The translations under genes and the position numbers were made by a program. 64,000 nucleotides of DNA from Comamonas sp. (GTDB taxonomy: Bacteria; Pseudomonadota; Gammaproteobacteria; Burkholderiales; Burkholderiaceae_C): contig NZ_SPEY01000020.1 of NCBI RefSeq assembly GCF_009360615.1, forward strand, positions 264,670 to 328,669, given 5' to 3'. The notes below the pieces were generated by a model. It was not told the origin of the DNA. It saw only the letters and a list, made by a program, of their open reading frames with translations, and did not search any database. This document shows positions 34,110 through 43,261 of this stretch, piece by piece; positions within the stretch are counted from its first letter, which is position 1; each line of letters starts with the position of its first letter.

Positions 34110-34437
34110 GAAGAAGGGTGGCTTGGTGCTTTTTCAAGGCTATGTATATCGTGGCGGCATCGAGAATCCCTGGTTGCGGTCATTGGTAACTTCTAGTAAC
34201 CGTGGTGATGTCGGTGGCGGCCTACGCGGTTGTAGGCTCTTGTGGATAGGCAGGAAATATGAAACTGGAAACAATTGAAAACACATAAACAGGTATCCGG
34301 TTCATGCCATCTCTTGTAAGCCATTCAAAGAGATATTTTCCGATCGGTAATAAGAACTGAGTTCGTGAGCTTCGCAGGCGTGGATTCAGCAGTAGTATTT
34401 ATAAATAACTAATTGGTAATAGAGGGGGGTGCAATCA

Positions 34438-36204
34438 ATGAAAAGCATCAAAATCTCCACGCGGATTCTCGGCACGTTCGGGATTCTGGTCGTGCTGCTG
34501 GTTGTGGTGGTCGCCATGGCTTTGCTGCAGCTGCGCTCCATGCGCTCCAGTGCGGAAATCATTACCGGCAATGCCTTGCCCAGTGTGGAGGTGATCAATA
34601 CCCTCAATACCGATCTGGCGCGCACCCGCTTGCTCGAATTACGGCATGTCAATAATGACGATCCAGCTTATATGGCTCAGGTGGAAAACCAGTTCGAGCA
34701 ACTGCAAAGACATCTGGCAGAGGCAAAAAAGCTCTATGAGCCGCTAATCGTCACCGCCGAGGAGCGCGAGATCTACGCGCAGTTCCTGCGGGAGCGGGAG
34801 CGTTATGTCGAATTGAACAAGCAACTGTTCGAGGTGTCGCGTCAGGGTGACAAGGAGCAGGCCAAGCAGCTGCTGGGAGGTGAATCCCTCAAGCTGTATG
34901 ACCAGTCTTCGGCAACACTGCAAAAACTGATCAAGTTCAACAGCGATGTGGCGAGGACCGAGACGCTGGCTTCGGAGAGCGTTTACGACCGCGCAGTGAG
35001 CTTGCTGGTCCTGGCTGCAACGATTTCCGTGCTGGTCGCCCTGGGCGCTGGCATCTGGCTGGTGCGTTCCATCCGTGCGCCGCTGGAGCAGGCCGTGCAG
35101 GCCGCCGACCGCGTGGCCAATGGGGATCTCAGTGGCGTCATTCGCGTGGAGCGAGAAGATGAAACCGGTCGCCTGCTGGGTGCCCTGGAGCGCATGCAGA
35201 GCAGCCTGGTGCAGACCGTGCGCACGGTACGCCAGAACGCGGAAGGCGTGGCCTCGGCCAGCTCCCAGATCGCTTCGGGCAATGCCGATCTGTCCAGCCG
35301 CACCGAGGAGCAGGCCAGCGCACTGGAGGAAACCGCTGCCTCCATGGAGGAGCTGGGCTCCACCGTGCGCCAGAACGCCGACAACGCGCGTGCAGCCAAT
35401 CAGATGGCGGTGAATGCTTCCCAGGTAGCCGCGCAGGGCGGAGCCGTAGTGGCCGAGGTGGTGGAGACCATGAAAGGCATCAACCACAGCAGCCAGCAGA
35501 TTGCCGACATCATCACCGTCATCGACTCCATCGCCTTCCAGACCAATATCCTGGCGCTGAATGCGGCCGTGGAAGCGGCACGCGCCGGCGAGCAGGGCCG
35601 AGGTTTTGCCGTGGTGGCGGGCGAGGTGCGCACGCTGGCCCAGCGCAGCGCCGAGGCTGCCAAGGAAATCAAGGCCTTGATCAGCACCAGCGTGCAGCGG
35701 GTGGAGCAAGGCACGCAGCTGGTGGACAAGGCCGGCGCGACCATGGCCGACATCGTGTCGGCGATCAGCCGCGTGACGGATCTGATGACCGAAATCAGTG
35801 CCGCCAGCCAGGAGCAGAGCCAGGGTGTGGCGCAGGTGGGCGAGGCGGTCACGCAGATGGATCAGACGACGCAGCAGAATGCGGCGCTGGTCGAGGAAAG
35901 CGCCGCCGCCGCCGGTGCGCTGCGCAAACAGGCCCAGGACCTGGTACAGGCGGTAGCGGTGTTTCAGCTGCCGGCGGCTGCCTCGCATGAGCAGGCGCCG
36001 AAGACGCTCTCGCGTCCCGGCGCTCCAGCCAAGGCCCCGGTCGCCGCTCCTGCGCGCCCGGCCCCTGAGCGGCGCGTGGCGGCCCAGCCAGCACCCAGGC
36101 AGGTGGCTCCACGGTCGTTGATGGGCGCATCCATGGCCGGCGAGCCGGCTGCGCGCAATGCGCCGAAGTCGCCGCTGAACGAGGATGACTGGGAAACGTT
36201 CTGA
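34438..36204 (+). CDS. Methyl-accepting chemotaxis protein 2, about 588 aa
   Basis: A second chemoreceptor, closely similar to its upstream neighbour in the signalling domain ([33 protein letters not shown]) but with a different sensor. I chose ATG 34438 because GAGGGGGG lies 9 bases before it; a GTG at 34429 is too close to that site. TM1 is in [23 protein letters not shown]2 in [21 protein letters not shown]. The C-terminus DDWETF is close to the NWETF tether for CheR/CheB. A Pro/Ala-rich linker precedes it. Confidence 0.93.
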   Translation: MKSIKISTRILGTFGILVVLLVVVVAMALLQLRSMRSSAEIITGNALPSVEVINTLNTDLARTRLLELRHVNNDDPAYMAQVENQFEQLQRHLAEAKKLYEPLIVTAEEREIYAQFLRERERYVELNKQLFEVSRQGDKEQAKQLLGGESLKLYDQSSATLQKLIKFNSDVARTETLASESVYDRAVSLLVLAATISVLVALGAGIWLVRSIRAPLEQAVQAADRVANGDLSGVIRVEREDETGRLLGALERMQSSLVQTVRTVRQNAEGVASASSQIASGNADLSSRTEEQASALEETAASMEELGSTVRQNADNARAANQMAVNASQVAAQGGAVVAEVVETMKGINHSSQQIADIITVIDSIAFQTNILALNAAVEAARAGEQGRGFAVVAGEVRTLAQRSAEAAKEIKALISTSVQRVEQGTQLVDKAGATMADIVSAISRVTDLMTEISAASQEQSQGVAQVGEAVTQMDQTTQQNAALVEESAAAAGALRKQAQDLVQAVAVFQLPAAASHEQAPKTLSRPGAPAKAPVAAPARPAPERRVAAQPAPRQVAPRSLMGASMAGEPAARNAPKSPLNEDDWETF

Positions 36205-36228
36205 GCGTGTGACAGACCCCGGGATTCC

Positions 36229-36254
36229 AGGCCGCTGCAAAGCGGCCTTTTTTG
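36229..36254 (+). terminator. Intrinsic terminator after chemoreceptor 2
   Basis: AGGCCGCT and AGCGGCCT form an 8-bp stem around the loop GCAA, followed by TTTTT; only a few bases from the end of the convergent DUF482 gene. Confidence 0.85.
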
Positions 36255-36263
36255 TCTCCGTCT

Positions 36264-37574
36264 TCAGGCCCTGCGCAGCGGGCTATGGGACTGCAGCTCT
36301 TGCACATACTGGGCCATGCCTTCACCTTCACGTTGCAAAAAGCGCTCGATGGCATCGGCAAAAGCCGGGTGCGCCACCCAGTGGGCGCTGGGGGTCTCCA
36401 CGGGCAGCAGCGCGCGGGCCATCTTGTGCTCTCCCTGGGCGCCGCCTTCGAAACGGTCAAAGCCGCTGGCGATGCACCATTCGATGGGCTGGTAGTAGCA
36501 AGCTTCGAAGTGCAGGCTGTCGACCCGCTCCAGAGCGCCCCAGTAGCGGCCATAGGCGACCTTGTCATTGATAGCGGCTTGCGCTTGCCTGTCGTCAAAA
36601 GATAATGGATCCGATGCTGAAATCGCTGACCGAAAAGCGGTAACAGCTATCAAACTTGAGGCGATTGGTTGCCCGTTGCGCTCGGCGATGAACATCACCC
36701 AGTTCTCCGGCATGGCCGCAGCCATGGCGGCAAAGAACTCCGGTGTCAGATAAGGCGGGTTGCCATGCTCCAGGTAGGTGCGCTCATAGCAGCGGTAGAA
36801 GAAAGACCAGTCCGGCGCACGGATGTCTCGGCCCTGCAGGGCTGTGAAGCGCACGCCGGCTTCGCGAACCTTGCGCCGCTCCTGGCGGATCTTCTTGCGC
36901 TTTTCCTGGTTCAGTGAGCCCAGAAAGTCGTCGAAGTCCTTCCAGCGGGACCGAGTCGCCGCAGCGTCATCGCACGTCTGCTCGCTTGTCGGTGCTTCTC
37001 CGGCGGGCGGGCAGGCTCCCGCAGCGGGGAGCGCGCGCGGAGTGTTCGTCCAGTGGAACTGCACCGTGCTGCGCCGCATCCAGCCGGCTGCGGCACAGGC
37101 GGCAAGATCGTCGGCGTCACCGAACAGCAGGTGCAGCGAAGAGAGCTGCTGTTCGGTGGCCCAGAGCTGCACGGCATGCACCAGCGCCTCGCGCAACGCC
37201 TGCGTGCGTGCCAGCAGGCGCGAGCCGGGGACGGGCGTGAAGGGAACGGCCAGCAAGCCTTTGGGATAGTAAGGCAGGCCATGCTGTTGATAGGCCCTTG
37301 CCCAGGCCCAGTCAAACACATATTCCCCGTAAGAGTGGCTCTTCATGTAGAGGGGACAGGCGGCCAGCAGTTCCTCGCCGTCCCAGAGGGTGATGACCCG
37401 GGCGATCCAGCCGGTATCGGGCGCGGCGCTGCCGCTTTGCTCCATGGCTGCCAGGTACTCGTGGCGCATGAAGGGCGTGGGCGTGGATTGAGAGGCCAGC
37501 AGTGCATTCCAGGTTTGTGCGTCCAGCTGCTGCACGCTGGCAAGCACGCGAGTGATAATTGTGTTTTCGGCCAT
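36264..37574 (-). CDS. DUF482 / peptidogalycan-synthesis-like GNAT protein, 436 aa, carrying an in-frame repeat insertion
   Basis: The start MAENTIITRVLASVQQLDAQTWNALLA at 37574 and motifs PTPFMRHEYLAAMEQSGS, DWSFFYRCYERTYLEHGNPPYLTPEFF, GRYWGALE and LHFEACYYQPIEWCI match the DUF482 family, a GNAT-fold group related to FemAB-like aminoacyl transferases; the reaction is unknown. About 29 residues (roughly 306-334, AFRSAISASDPLSFDDRQAQ) are encoded by a copy of a dispersed DNA repeat and interrupt the region between ASSLIAV and VAYGRYWGALE. The frame stays open. A second low-complexity insertion (TPRALPAAGACPPAGEAPTSEQ) lies near residue 190. The gene is divergent from nadE. Confidence 0.85.
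   Translation of the reverse strand: MAENTIITRVLASVQQLDAQTWNALLASQSTPTPFMRHEYLAAMEQSGSAAPDTGWIARVITLWDGEELLAACPLYMKSHSYGEYVFDWAWARAYQQHGLPYYPKGLLAVPFTPVPGSRLLARTQALREALVHAVQLWATEQQLSSLHLLFGDADDLAACAAAGWMRRSTVQFHWTNTPRALPAAGACPPAGEAPTSEQTCDDAAATRSRWKDFDDFLGSLNQEKRKKIRQERRKVREAGVRFTALQGRDIRAPDWSFFYRCYERTYLEHGNPPYLTPEFFAAMAAAMPENWVMFIAERNGQPIASSLIAVTAFRSAISASDPLSFDDRQAQAAINDKVAYGRYWGALERVDSLHFEACYYQPIEWCIASGFDRFEGGAQGEHKMARALLPVETPSAHWVAHPAFADAIERFLQREGEGMAQYVQELQSHSPLRRA
36573..36662 (-). repeat. Dispersed repeat copy 3, inserted in frame in the DUF482 gene
   Basis: The segment starts TTGATAGCGGCTTGCGCTTG and ends AACAGCTATCAAACTT, so it has imperfect inverted ends TTGATAGC / GCTATCAA and the GCTTGCGCTTG core of the other copies. 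It is a multiple of three in effect, since the reading frame continues through it. Confidence 0.55.
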
Positions 37575-37623
37575 GCCCTGATTGTCGCGGGCGCTGATGG
37601 CCTCACCGCCTAGCTTGCATTTC

Positions 37624-39270
37624 ATGACGCTTTCCATCTGCTGTGCCCAACGCAATTTTGTTGTGGGAGACCTCTCTGGCAATGTCCAGAAAATCATTGC
37701 CGCTGCCGAGCAAGCTTATGTCAACGGAGCCCGTCTGCTGCTCACGCCCGAACTGGCCCTGTGTGGCTATGCGGCCGAAGACCTTTATCTTCGTCCGGCT
37801 TTTCTGGATGCCTGCGACACGGCCTTGCAGCAACTGCAGCAGGCCTGCAGCCGATGGCCGGGGCTGGTCATGGTCATCGGTCACCCGCTGCGCGATGCGC
37901 CGGGCGGCAAATTGTTCAACGCCGCCAGCGTATTGCGCGACGGCCAGCGGATTGCCTGTTACCGCAAGCAGTTGCTGCCCAACTTTGGCGTGTTTGACGA
38001 GCAGCGCTACTTTGCGGCCGGCGAGGAGAGCTGTGTCTTCGAGCTGGACGGCGTCCGTATCGGCCTGCTGATCTGCGAGGACGCGTGGCACGCCGGTCCG
38101 GCACGCGCCGCCGCGGCCGCAGGTGCCCAGTTGCTGGTTGTCATCAATGCCTCGCCATTCCATAGTGGCAAACCCCTGGAGCGCGAGGCGGTGATTGCGC
38201 AGCGCGCCGTGGAAACCGCGGTTCCTCTGGTCTATGCCCACCTGGTGGGTGGTCAGGATGAAGTGGTGTTCGACGGCTGCTCGTTCGCGGTGCAGGCTGA
38301 CGGCCAGGTGGCGGCGCGTGCGGCGGCCTTCGAGGAAGATCTGCCCATGGTGGCTGTGCATCCGGGCAATGGCGGTGTGACGCTGATGGGCGAAGTCAGG
38401 CCCCTGCCGGACCGCCATCAGGCGCTCTGGTCTGCGCTGGTACTGTCGGTGCGCGACTATGTGGGCAAGAACCGCTTTCCCGGCGCGCTCATCGGTCTGT
38501 CGGGCGGCATGGACTCGGCCCTGGTGCTGGCCATTGCCGTGGATGCGCTGGGTCCGGACAAGGTGCGTACGGTCATGATGCCTTCGCCCTATACGGCCGA
38601 TATCAGCTGGCTCGACGCGCGCGAGATGTCCGAACGTGTGGGGGTGCAGCACGAGGAGATCGATATCGCGCCGCAGTTCGAGGCCTTCAAGGCGGCGCTG
38701 GCAGCCACTTTTGCGGGGCGAGGCGAGGATACGACCGAGGAGAATCTGCAAGCCCGCATTCGCGGAACCTTGCTCATGGCCATGAGCAACAAGTTCGGCT
38801 CCATCGTGCTGACCACGGGCAACAAGAGCGAGATGTCCACCGGCTACTGCACGCTGTACGGCGACATGGCTGGCGGCTTTGCCGTCATCAAGGACGTGTT
38901 CAAGACCGAGGTGTTTGCGCTGGCGCGCTGGCGCAATGCCAACGATCCCTTCGGTACGGGGCTCGATCCCATTCCCGAGCGCATCATCACGCGCCCGCCC
39001 AGCGCCGAGCTGCGTCCCGATCAGAAGGATCAGGACAGCCTGCCGGACTACGAGGTGCTCGATGCCATCGTGTCTCGCTACATGGAAAACAACGAGAGCA
39101 TAAGCTCCATCGTCGCCGAGGGTTTTGCGCCGGCGGACGTGGAGCGGGTCACGCGTCTGATACAAATCAACGAGTACAAGCGCCGCCAGGCCCCGGTCGG
39201 TCCGCGCCTGACTGTGCGAAGCTTCGGCAAGGACTGGCGCTACCCGATCACCAACCAATTTCGCGCCTGA
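37624..39270 (+). CDS. nadE: Glutamine-dependent NAD+ synthetase
   Basis: NadE converts deamido-NAD to NAD using ammonia released from glutamine. Residues of about 1-260 are the nitrilase-type glutaminase with Glu in LTPELALCGY, Lys in YRKQLLPNFG and Cys in LLICEDAWH. The synthetase domain has the P-loop GLSGGMDSALV near residue 290 and family motifs TGNKSEMSTGYCTLYGDMAGGFAVIKDVFKTEVF and RPPSAELRPDQKDQDSLPDYEVLD. The start MTLSICCAQRNF at 37624 is preferred. It is followed after 51 bases by glnB on the same strand. Confidence 0.96.
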   Translation: MTLSICCAQRNFVVGDLSGNVQKIIAAAEQAYVNGARLLLTPELALCGYAAEDLYLRPAFLDACDTALQQLQQACSRWPGLVMVIGHPLRDAPGGKLFNAASVLRDGQRIACYRKQLLPNFGVFDEQRYFAAGEESCVFELDGVRIGLLICEDAWHAGPARAAAAAGAQLLVVINASPFHSGKPLEREAVIAQRAVETAVPLVYAHLVGGQDEVVFDGCSFAVQADGQVAARAAAFEEDLPMVAVHPGNGGVTLMGEVRPLPDRHQALWSALVLSVRDYVGKNRFPGALIGLSGGMDSALVLAIAVDALGPDKVRTVMMPSPYTADISWLDAREMSERVGVQHEEIDIAPQFEAFKAALAATFAGRGEDTTEENLQARIRGTLLMAMSNKFGSIVLTTGNKSEMSTGYCTLYGDMAGGFAVIKDVFKTEVFALARWRNANDPFGTGLDPIPERIITRPPSAELRPDQKDQDSLPDYEVLDAIVSRYMENNESISSIVAEGFAPADVERVTRLIQINEYKRRQAPVGPRLTVRSFGKDWRYPITNQFRA

Positions 39271-39309
39271 GACTTTGCCTCCGGTGTTTTGCCGATTTCA
39301 ATCCATTGA

Positions 39310-39660
<351 letters not shown>

Positions 39661-39694
39661 GCGGGCATGCCGCGCGCCGGGCATGCGCCCAGTC

Positions 39695-39724
39695 AAAAAG
39701 CCAGACCTCGAGTCTGGCTTTTTG
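39695..39724. terminator. Bidirectional terminator between glnB and the LOG gene
   Basis: AAAAAGCCAGAC and GTCTGGCTTTTT form a perfect 12-base inverted repeat around a 5-base loop, usable from both convergent genes. Confidence 0.9.
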
Positions 39725-39793
39725 ATGGAAAGGAGCCGCGTGTGCGTACGGCCGGCAGGTCGGCAGATGGCCCACTGAAGTGTTTTTCAGGGC

Positions 39794-40387
39794 TCAGATC
39801 ACCGACCGCAGAGGCGGCGTATCCAGCTGGCTGCCGGCATTCTGGACGAGATTTTGCAGCAGGGAAGAGGTGTCGCTGCTGCTCTCGACCAGGCCCATCT
39901 GCCACTCGCCCATGAAGCCGTTGCCCACACACGACTGAAGAAACTGCAGCATGGCGTCGTAATAGCCATCCACGTTGAGGATGCCGACAGGCTTGTCGTG
40001 GTAGCCCAGCTGGCGCCAGGTCCAGACTTCGAACAGCTCTTCAAACGTGCCGATGCCGCCGGGCAAGGCCACGAAGGCGTCGCTGCGCTCGGCCATCATG
40101 GCCTTGCGTTCGTGCATGTTCTTGACGATGTGCAGTTCGTCGCAGGCCTGGTTGGCCAGTTCCTTGTCGACCAGTGCCTGGGGGATGATGCCGACGACAC
40201 GGCCGCCGGCTTCGCGCGTGGCCTCGGCCACGACACCCATCAGGCCGCTGCGCCCGCCGCCATAGACCAGCTGGCCGCCGCGCGAGCCTATCCACTGGCC
40301 CACGGCCTTGGCGACTTCGGTGAATTGAGGGTTGGTTCCGGGGCGTGAGCCGCAGTACACGCAAATGGAAAAAGCGGGTTGAGTCAT
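39794..40387 (-). CDS. LOG family (TIGR00730) nucleoside 5'-monophosphate phosphoribohydrolase
   Basis: LOG proteins cleave nucleotide monophosphates, in plants and some bacteria releasing cytokinins. The motifs VYCGSRPG, LVYGGGRSGLMGVVAEA, ELHIVKNMHERKAMM and FVALPGGIGTFEELFEVWTW (PGGxGTxxE) are complete. The start MTQPAFSICVYCG at 40387 overlaps the dgkA stop (ATGA), which marks it as the last gene of the run from the sigma factor. Natural substrate unknown. Confidence 0.9.
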   Translation of the reverse strand: MTQPAFSICVYCGSRPGTNPQFTEVAKAVGQWIGSRGGQLVYGGGRSGLMGVVAEATREAGGRVVGIIPQALVDKELANQACDELHIVKNMHERKAMMAERSDAFVALPGGIGTFEELFEVWTWRQLGYHDKPVGILNVDGYYDAMLQFLQSCVGNGFMGEWQMGLVESSSDTSSLLQNLVQNAGSQLDTPPLRSVI

Positions 40388-40782
40388 ACGATGAAACGGT
40401 GGTAGAGAGCAGCAGCCCACACGGCGCCGCACAGGCACAGGGCCAGAAATACCGCGGCGCTGCCCATGTCCTTGGCTTTCTTGGACAGCGCATGCCATTC
40501 AGGGCTGATACGGTCGATGGCTGCTTCTATGCCGGTATTGAGCAGTTCCACAATGAGAACCAGGATGACGCTGCCGGCCAGCAGTGCTGTCTGTTCCCAG
40601 CTCCGGCCCAGCCAGAACGCCAGCGGGATCATGACAAATGCGCAGACGGCTTCTTGCTGAAAGGCTTTTTCATGCCAGCCGGCCTTGAGGCCGGCCAGAG
40701 AATAGCCGCCGGCATGCAGCACACGGGACAGCCCGGTGCGGCTCTTTTGCGGGTTGACAGGGTCGGGGGATGAGTTGCTCAT
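40384..40782 (-). CDS. dgkA: Diacylglycerol kinase
   Basis: DgkA phosphorylates diacylglycerol in the inner membrane to recycle lipid. The 132-residue protein has three membrane helices and the signature ALVILVLIVELLNTGIEAAIDRI (here AGSVILVLIVELLNTGIEAAID) with catalytic Glu/Asn residues, and HEKAFQQEAVCAF with the first conserved Glu. It is coupled to the LOG gene and follows the RDD gene by 12 bases. Confidence 0.94.
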   Translation of the reverse strand: MSNSSPDPVNPQKSRTGLSRVLHAGGYSLAGLKAGWHEKAFQQEAVCAFVMIPLAFWLGRSWEQTALLAGSVILVLIVELLNTGIEAAIDRISPEWHALSKKAKDMGSAAVFLALCLCGAVWAAALYHRFIV

Positions 40783-40794
40783 GGAGAAGTCAGG

Positions 40795-41343
40795 TCAGCG
40801 GATGCGTTTGGGTGCGGGGGGCTGGTGTACCAGCTGGGTGCCAGCCCAGGCGTCGTGCCAGAACTGCTTTCGCGGGTGAAAGCGGCTCAGCAGCGCCCAG
40901 ATCAGTATCCAGCCCATGAGCAGTACCAGCACCTCCAGCGGCGGCAGGCCCAACGGGTAGAGCAGGGCCAGCGGTGGCAGCCACCACATCCAGCTGGTCG
41001 CGTAGCGCAGCAGGGCGCGGGTCTGCGTCAAGGGGCGGCCCTGGCTGTCGACCACGCGGATATGCCAGGTCTTCATGGCCAGCGTCTGCCCCTTGCTCCA
41101 GAACCAGACAAAGTAAATTCCCAGCACCACCAGCATGAAGGCCTGCAGCAGATGGCGATTGTCGAGGGCGTTGCGCGTCTGCGACAGTGTGCCGAACAAA
41201 TAGCCGGCGATGAACACCACGCCAAACAAAAGCATGCCTTCATAAAGCCAGCAAGCCATGCGGCGACGCAGGCTTGGGGCTATGAAATCAGGAGTCGATG
41301 AGGGTGCTGCACTGCCTTCGCGGATCGGGGTGTCTTGCTGCAT
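40795..41343 (-). CDS. RDD family membrane protein, 182 aa
   Basis: An N-terminal soluble segment (IAPSLRRRMACWLYEGMLLFGVVFIAGYLFG) enters several membrane helices (FMLVVLGIYFVWFWSKGQTLAMKTWHIRVVD and PLALLYPLGLPPLEVLVLLMGW), with the family Arg in LRRR and the KGQTLAMKTW motif. Transport roles have been proposed for RDD proteins; substrate unknown. It lies inside an apparent operon with DUF3106 and dgkA. Confidence 0.88.
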   Translation of the reverse strand: MQQDTPIREGSAAPSSTPDFIAPSLRRRMACWLYEGMLLFGVVFIAGYLFGTLSQTRNALDNRHLLQAFMLVVLGIYFVWFWSKGQTLAMKTWHIRVVDSQGRPLTQTRALLRYATSWMWWLPPLALLYPLGLPPLEVLVLLMGWILIWALLSRFHPRKQFWHDAWAGTQLVHQPPAPKRIR

Positions 41344-41402
41344 GCGGACATTGTAGGGCTCAGGTCAGCGGGCTTGGCTCTCGGTCTGCTGCTGCGACCC
41401 TG

Positions 41403-42221
41403 TCATGGGTGCGCGTCTTGAGCTGGGACATCCAGCGGCGGCAGGGTGATGGGGGTGGCCCGTGGAATGTCCACGGGCGCGGTCTCGACAATTACCGACG
41501 GAGTGCGGACGGGGTGAGTCTCCACCATGGCCGGCGTGGAAGGCACGGGGGGCGGTGGGTGGTGAATGGTCGCGGGAGGAATCTTGGGCAGATTGGGCAC
41601 CGTATTCGGAGAGGCCGTGGCAGCAGGAATGCGGGCGAGCTTCTTCGTGGGTACGGGCTTGATGGCGGGGGCGGCGGTCACCACCTTGGGCGTTGCGCGG
41701 GCTGCCAGCAAGCGCTTTTCCTCATCGCTCAAGGCCTGGTAGGCCTCCCATTGGGCCTGCTTGTCTGTCGCGAGCCGGTTGGTGATGGCGAAGTTCAGGC
41801 GGGCCTGGTTGCGCTGGGCGGCACTCAGGCCGGACCAGTCTTCCATGCGGTCATGGAGCTTTTGTTGCTCGCGCTCGCTCAGTTTGTCAAAACCATCCGC
41901 CAGGGCAATCCAGCGGCGCTTCTGCACCGAGCCTATCATCGCCCAGCGCTCCTCGAGCGGCTGCAGAACTTCGCGCTGGTGGTTGCTGAGCTCGCCCCAG
42001 CGGGGACCCGAAGCCTGGGCTGAGGCTCTCTGGCGCGTCGAGGGATCCGCGTGCATGGACCGGGAGGTTGCGACTGTGGCCGGGGGGACGGAGCTGGGGG
42101 CCAGTCTGACTTGCTGTACGACATTCCACCCCGTCCAGCCCAAGGTCACCAACAACAGCGCCGCCATGACGGCGGCGGTGTTGTCGGGTTTCAGGAGGGA
42201 GCGCTTCTCAGTGGGCATCAA
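41403..42221 (-). CDS. DUF3106 domain protein, 272 aa
   Basis: One N-terminal membrane helix (AAVMAALLLVTLGWTGWNVVQ) is followed by the DUF3106 helical region with repeated L-S-x-x-x-Q/E-R/Q patterns (WGELSNHQREVLQPLEERW, FDKLSEREQQKLHDRMEDWSGLSAAQRNQARLNF, YQALSDEEKRLL) and a Pro/Thr-rich tail of about 85 residues. The protein probably faces the periplasm. It follows a sigma factor and a DUF3619 gene; this three-gene set recurs in Burkholderiales, suggesting a signalling or envelope-stress unit, but the function is unknown. Confidence 0.85.
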   Translation of the reverse strand: MMPTEKRSLLKPDNTAAVMAALLLVTLGWTGWNVVQQVRLAPSSVPPATVATSRSMHADPSTRQRASAQASGPRWGELSNHQREVLQPLEERWAMIGSVQKRRWIALADGFDKLSEREQQKLHDRMEDWSGLSAAQRNQARLNFAITNRLATDKQAQWEAYQALSDEEKRLLAARATPKVVTAAPAIKPVPTKKLARIPAATASPNTVPNLPKIPPATIHHPPPPVPSTPAMVETHPVRTPSVIVETAPVDIPRATPITLPPLDVPAQDAHP

Positions 42222-42239
42222 TGCAGGGCGGCAGGCTGT

Positions 42240-42695
42240 TTAGTGTTCTGATGGGGTGGCTGCCGAGGTCTTGAGGTACTGGATGAAGCCAGGGTCAGCG
42301 TAGGCGGCAGGGGGCAGATCGTCGGTCAGCAAGGCGGTATCGACCTCGGCGACTTCGCTGAGCATACTTTGTTCGGTGTCGGAGTTGTAGATCACCAGGC
42401 CCGCAATGAGTGCAAAGACCGGAATGGCCGAGACCAGGGTGCGCCACCAGCCATTGCCCTCGTCGGGGCTGCCCAGTGTAAGGGTGCTGCCCTGGGCCGA
42501 TGCAGAGGCACTGGTCTGGGCGTGCAGCACGGACACTTCGCGGCGGCGTATGGACACCGCCTGCTCGCGGGAGGCCCGCAGTCGTTCGGTGACTTCATAA
42601 GGGAGCAGGGCTTCTCCCTCACTCAGTCGGGCAGTGATTTGACGGGCGATTCGGTCGACGGCCTGTTCTTGCCGGAGGGTGGGCACGGATTTCAT
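42240..42695 (-). CDS. DUF3619 family protein, 151 aa (possible anti-sigma partner)
   Basis: The start MKSVPTLRQEQAVDRIARQITARLSE at 42695 overlaps the sigma-factor stop (ATGA at 42692-42695), so translation is coupled. A soluble N-terminus (YEVTERLRASREQAVSIRRRE) is followed by one membrane helix (LVSAIPVFALIAGLVIYN) and a short periplasmic tail. This cytoplasm-membrane-periplasm layout coupled to a sigma factor is that of an anti-sigma factor, but no zinc anti-sigma motif is visible. The anti-sigma role is inference. Confidence 0.8.
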   Translation of the reverse strand: MKSVPTLRQEQAVDRIARQITARLSEGEALLPYEVTERLRASREQAVSIRRREVSVLHAQTSASASAQGSTLTLGSPDEGNGWWRTLVSAIPVFALIAGLVIYNSDTEQSMLSEVAEVDTALLTDDLPPAAYADPGFIQYLKTSAATPSEH

Positions 42696-43261
42696 AACTC
42701 GATTCCTTTGGCCTTGAGTGCCTTGCTCAATGTTTGGATGGCTCGGAAGCAATGGGTTTTGACGCTGCCTTCTGAGCAACCCATGGCAGCTGCGGTCTCC
42801 GCGACATCCATCTCTTCCCAGTAACGCATGAGAAAGGCCTCGCGTTGACGCGCCGGCAGCTCCTGTATCTCTATTTCTATGCTTTGCAAGGTCTGCTTGC
42901 GCTCGGTCAGGCTCTCGGCGTTGCCGGAGGCGGCTTCATCGCTGTGGGTGGCATAGGTTTCCAGCCAGTCGAAATCGCTGTCCGCGTCCACGGAGGACTC
43001 CAGGTCGCTGAAGTGCGTGAAGACGGCTTTCTGGGTCTTCTGGCGGCGAAACCAGTCCAGCGTGCTGTTCGACAGGATGCGCTGGAACAGCATGGGCAGC
43101 TCGTTGGCGGGCTTGTCCCCATAGTGCTGGGCCAGCTTGAGCATGCTGTCCTGCACGATATCCAGGGCGGCCTCCTCGTCACGGACGTGGAAAACGCTGC
43201 GTTTGAAGGCGCGCTTTTCAACGTCTTTGAGGAATGCAGACAGTTCTTGTTCTGTGGCCAA
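42692..43261 (-). CDS. RNA polymerase sigma factor, ECF-like, 189 aa
   Basis: Sigma region 2 is seen in EAALDIVQDSMLKLAQHYGDKPANELPMLFQRILSNSTLDWFRRQ, and region 4 in IQELPARQREAFLMRYWEEMDVAETAAAMGCSEGSVKTHCFRAIQTLSKAL with its helix-turn-helix. Length fits ECF sigma factors. It heads the minus-strand run DUF3619, DUF3106, RDD, dgkA, LOG, and its 5' end is divergent from the ilvB leader. Confidence 0.93.
   Translation of the reverse strand: MATEQELSAFLKDVEKRAFKRSVFHVRDEEAALDIVQDSMLKLAQHYGDKPANELPMLFQRILSNSTLDWFRRQKTQKAVFTHFSDLESSVDADSDFDWLETYATHSDEAASGNAESLTERKQTLQSIEIEIQELPARQREAFLMRYWEEMDVAETAAAMGCSEGSVKTHCFRAIQTLSKALKAKGIEL

Noticed and set aside
34744..36240. 498-residue minus-strand frame opposite chemoreceptor 2
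   Set aside because: Antisense of highly conserved receptor sequence; composition unlike any protein family.
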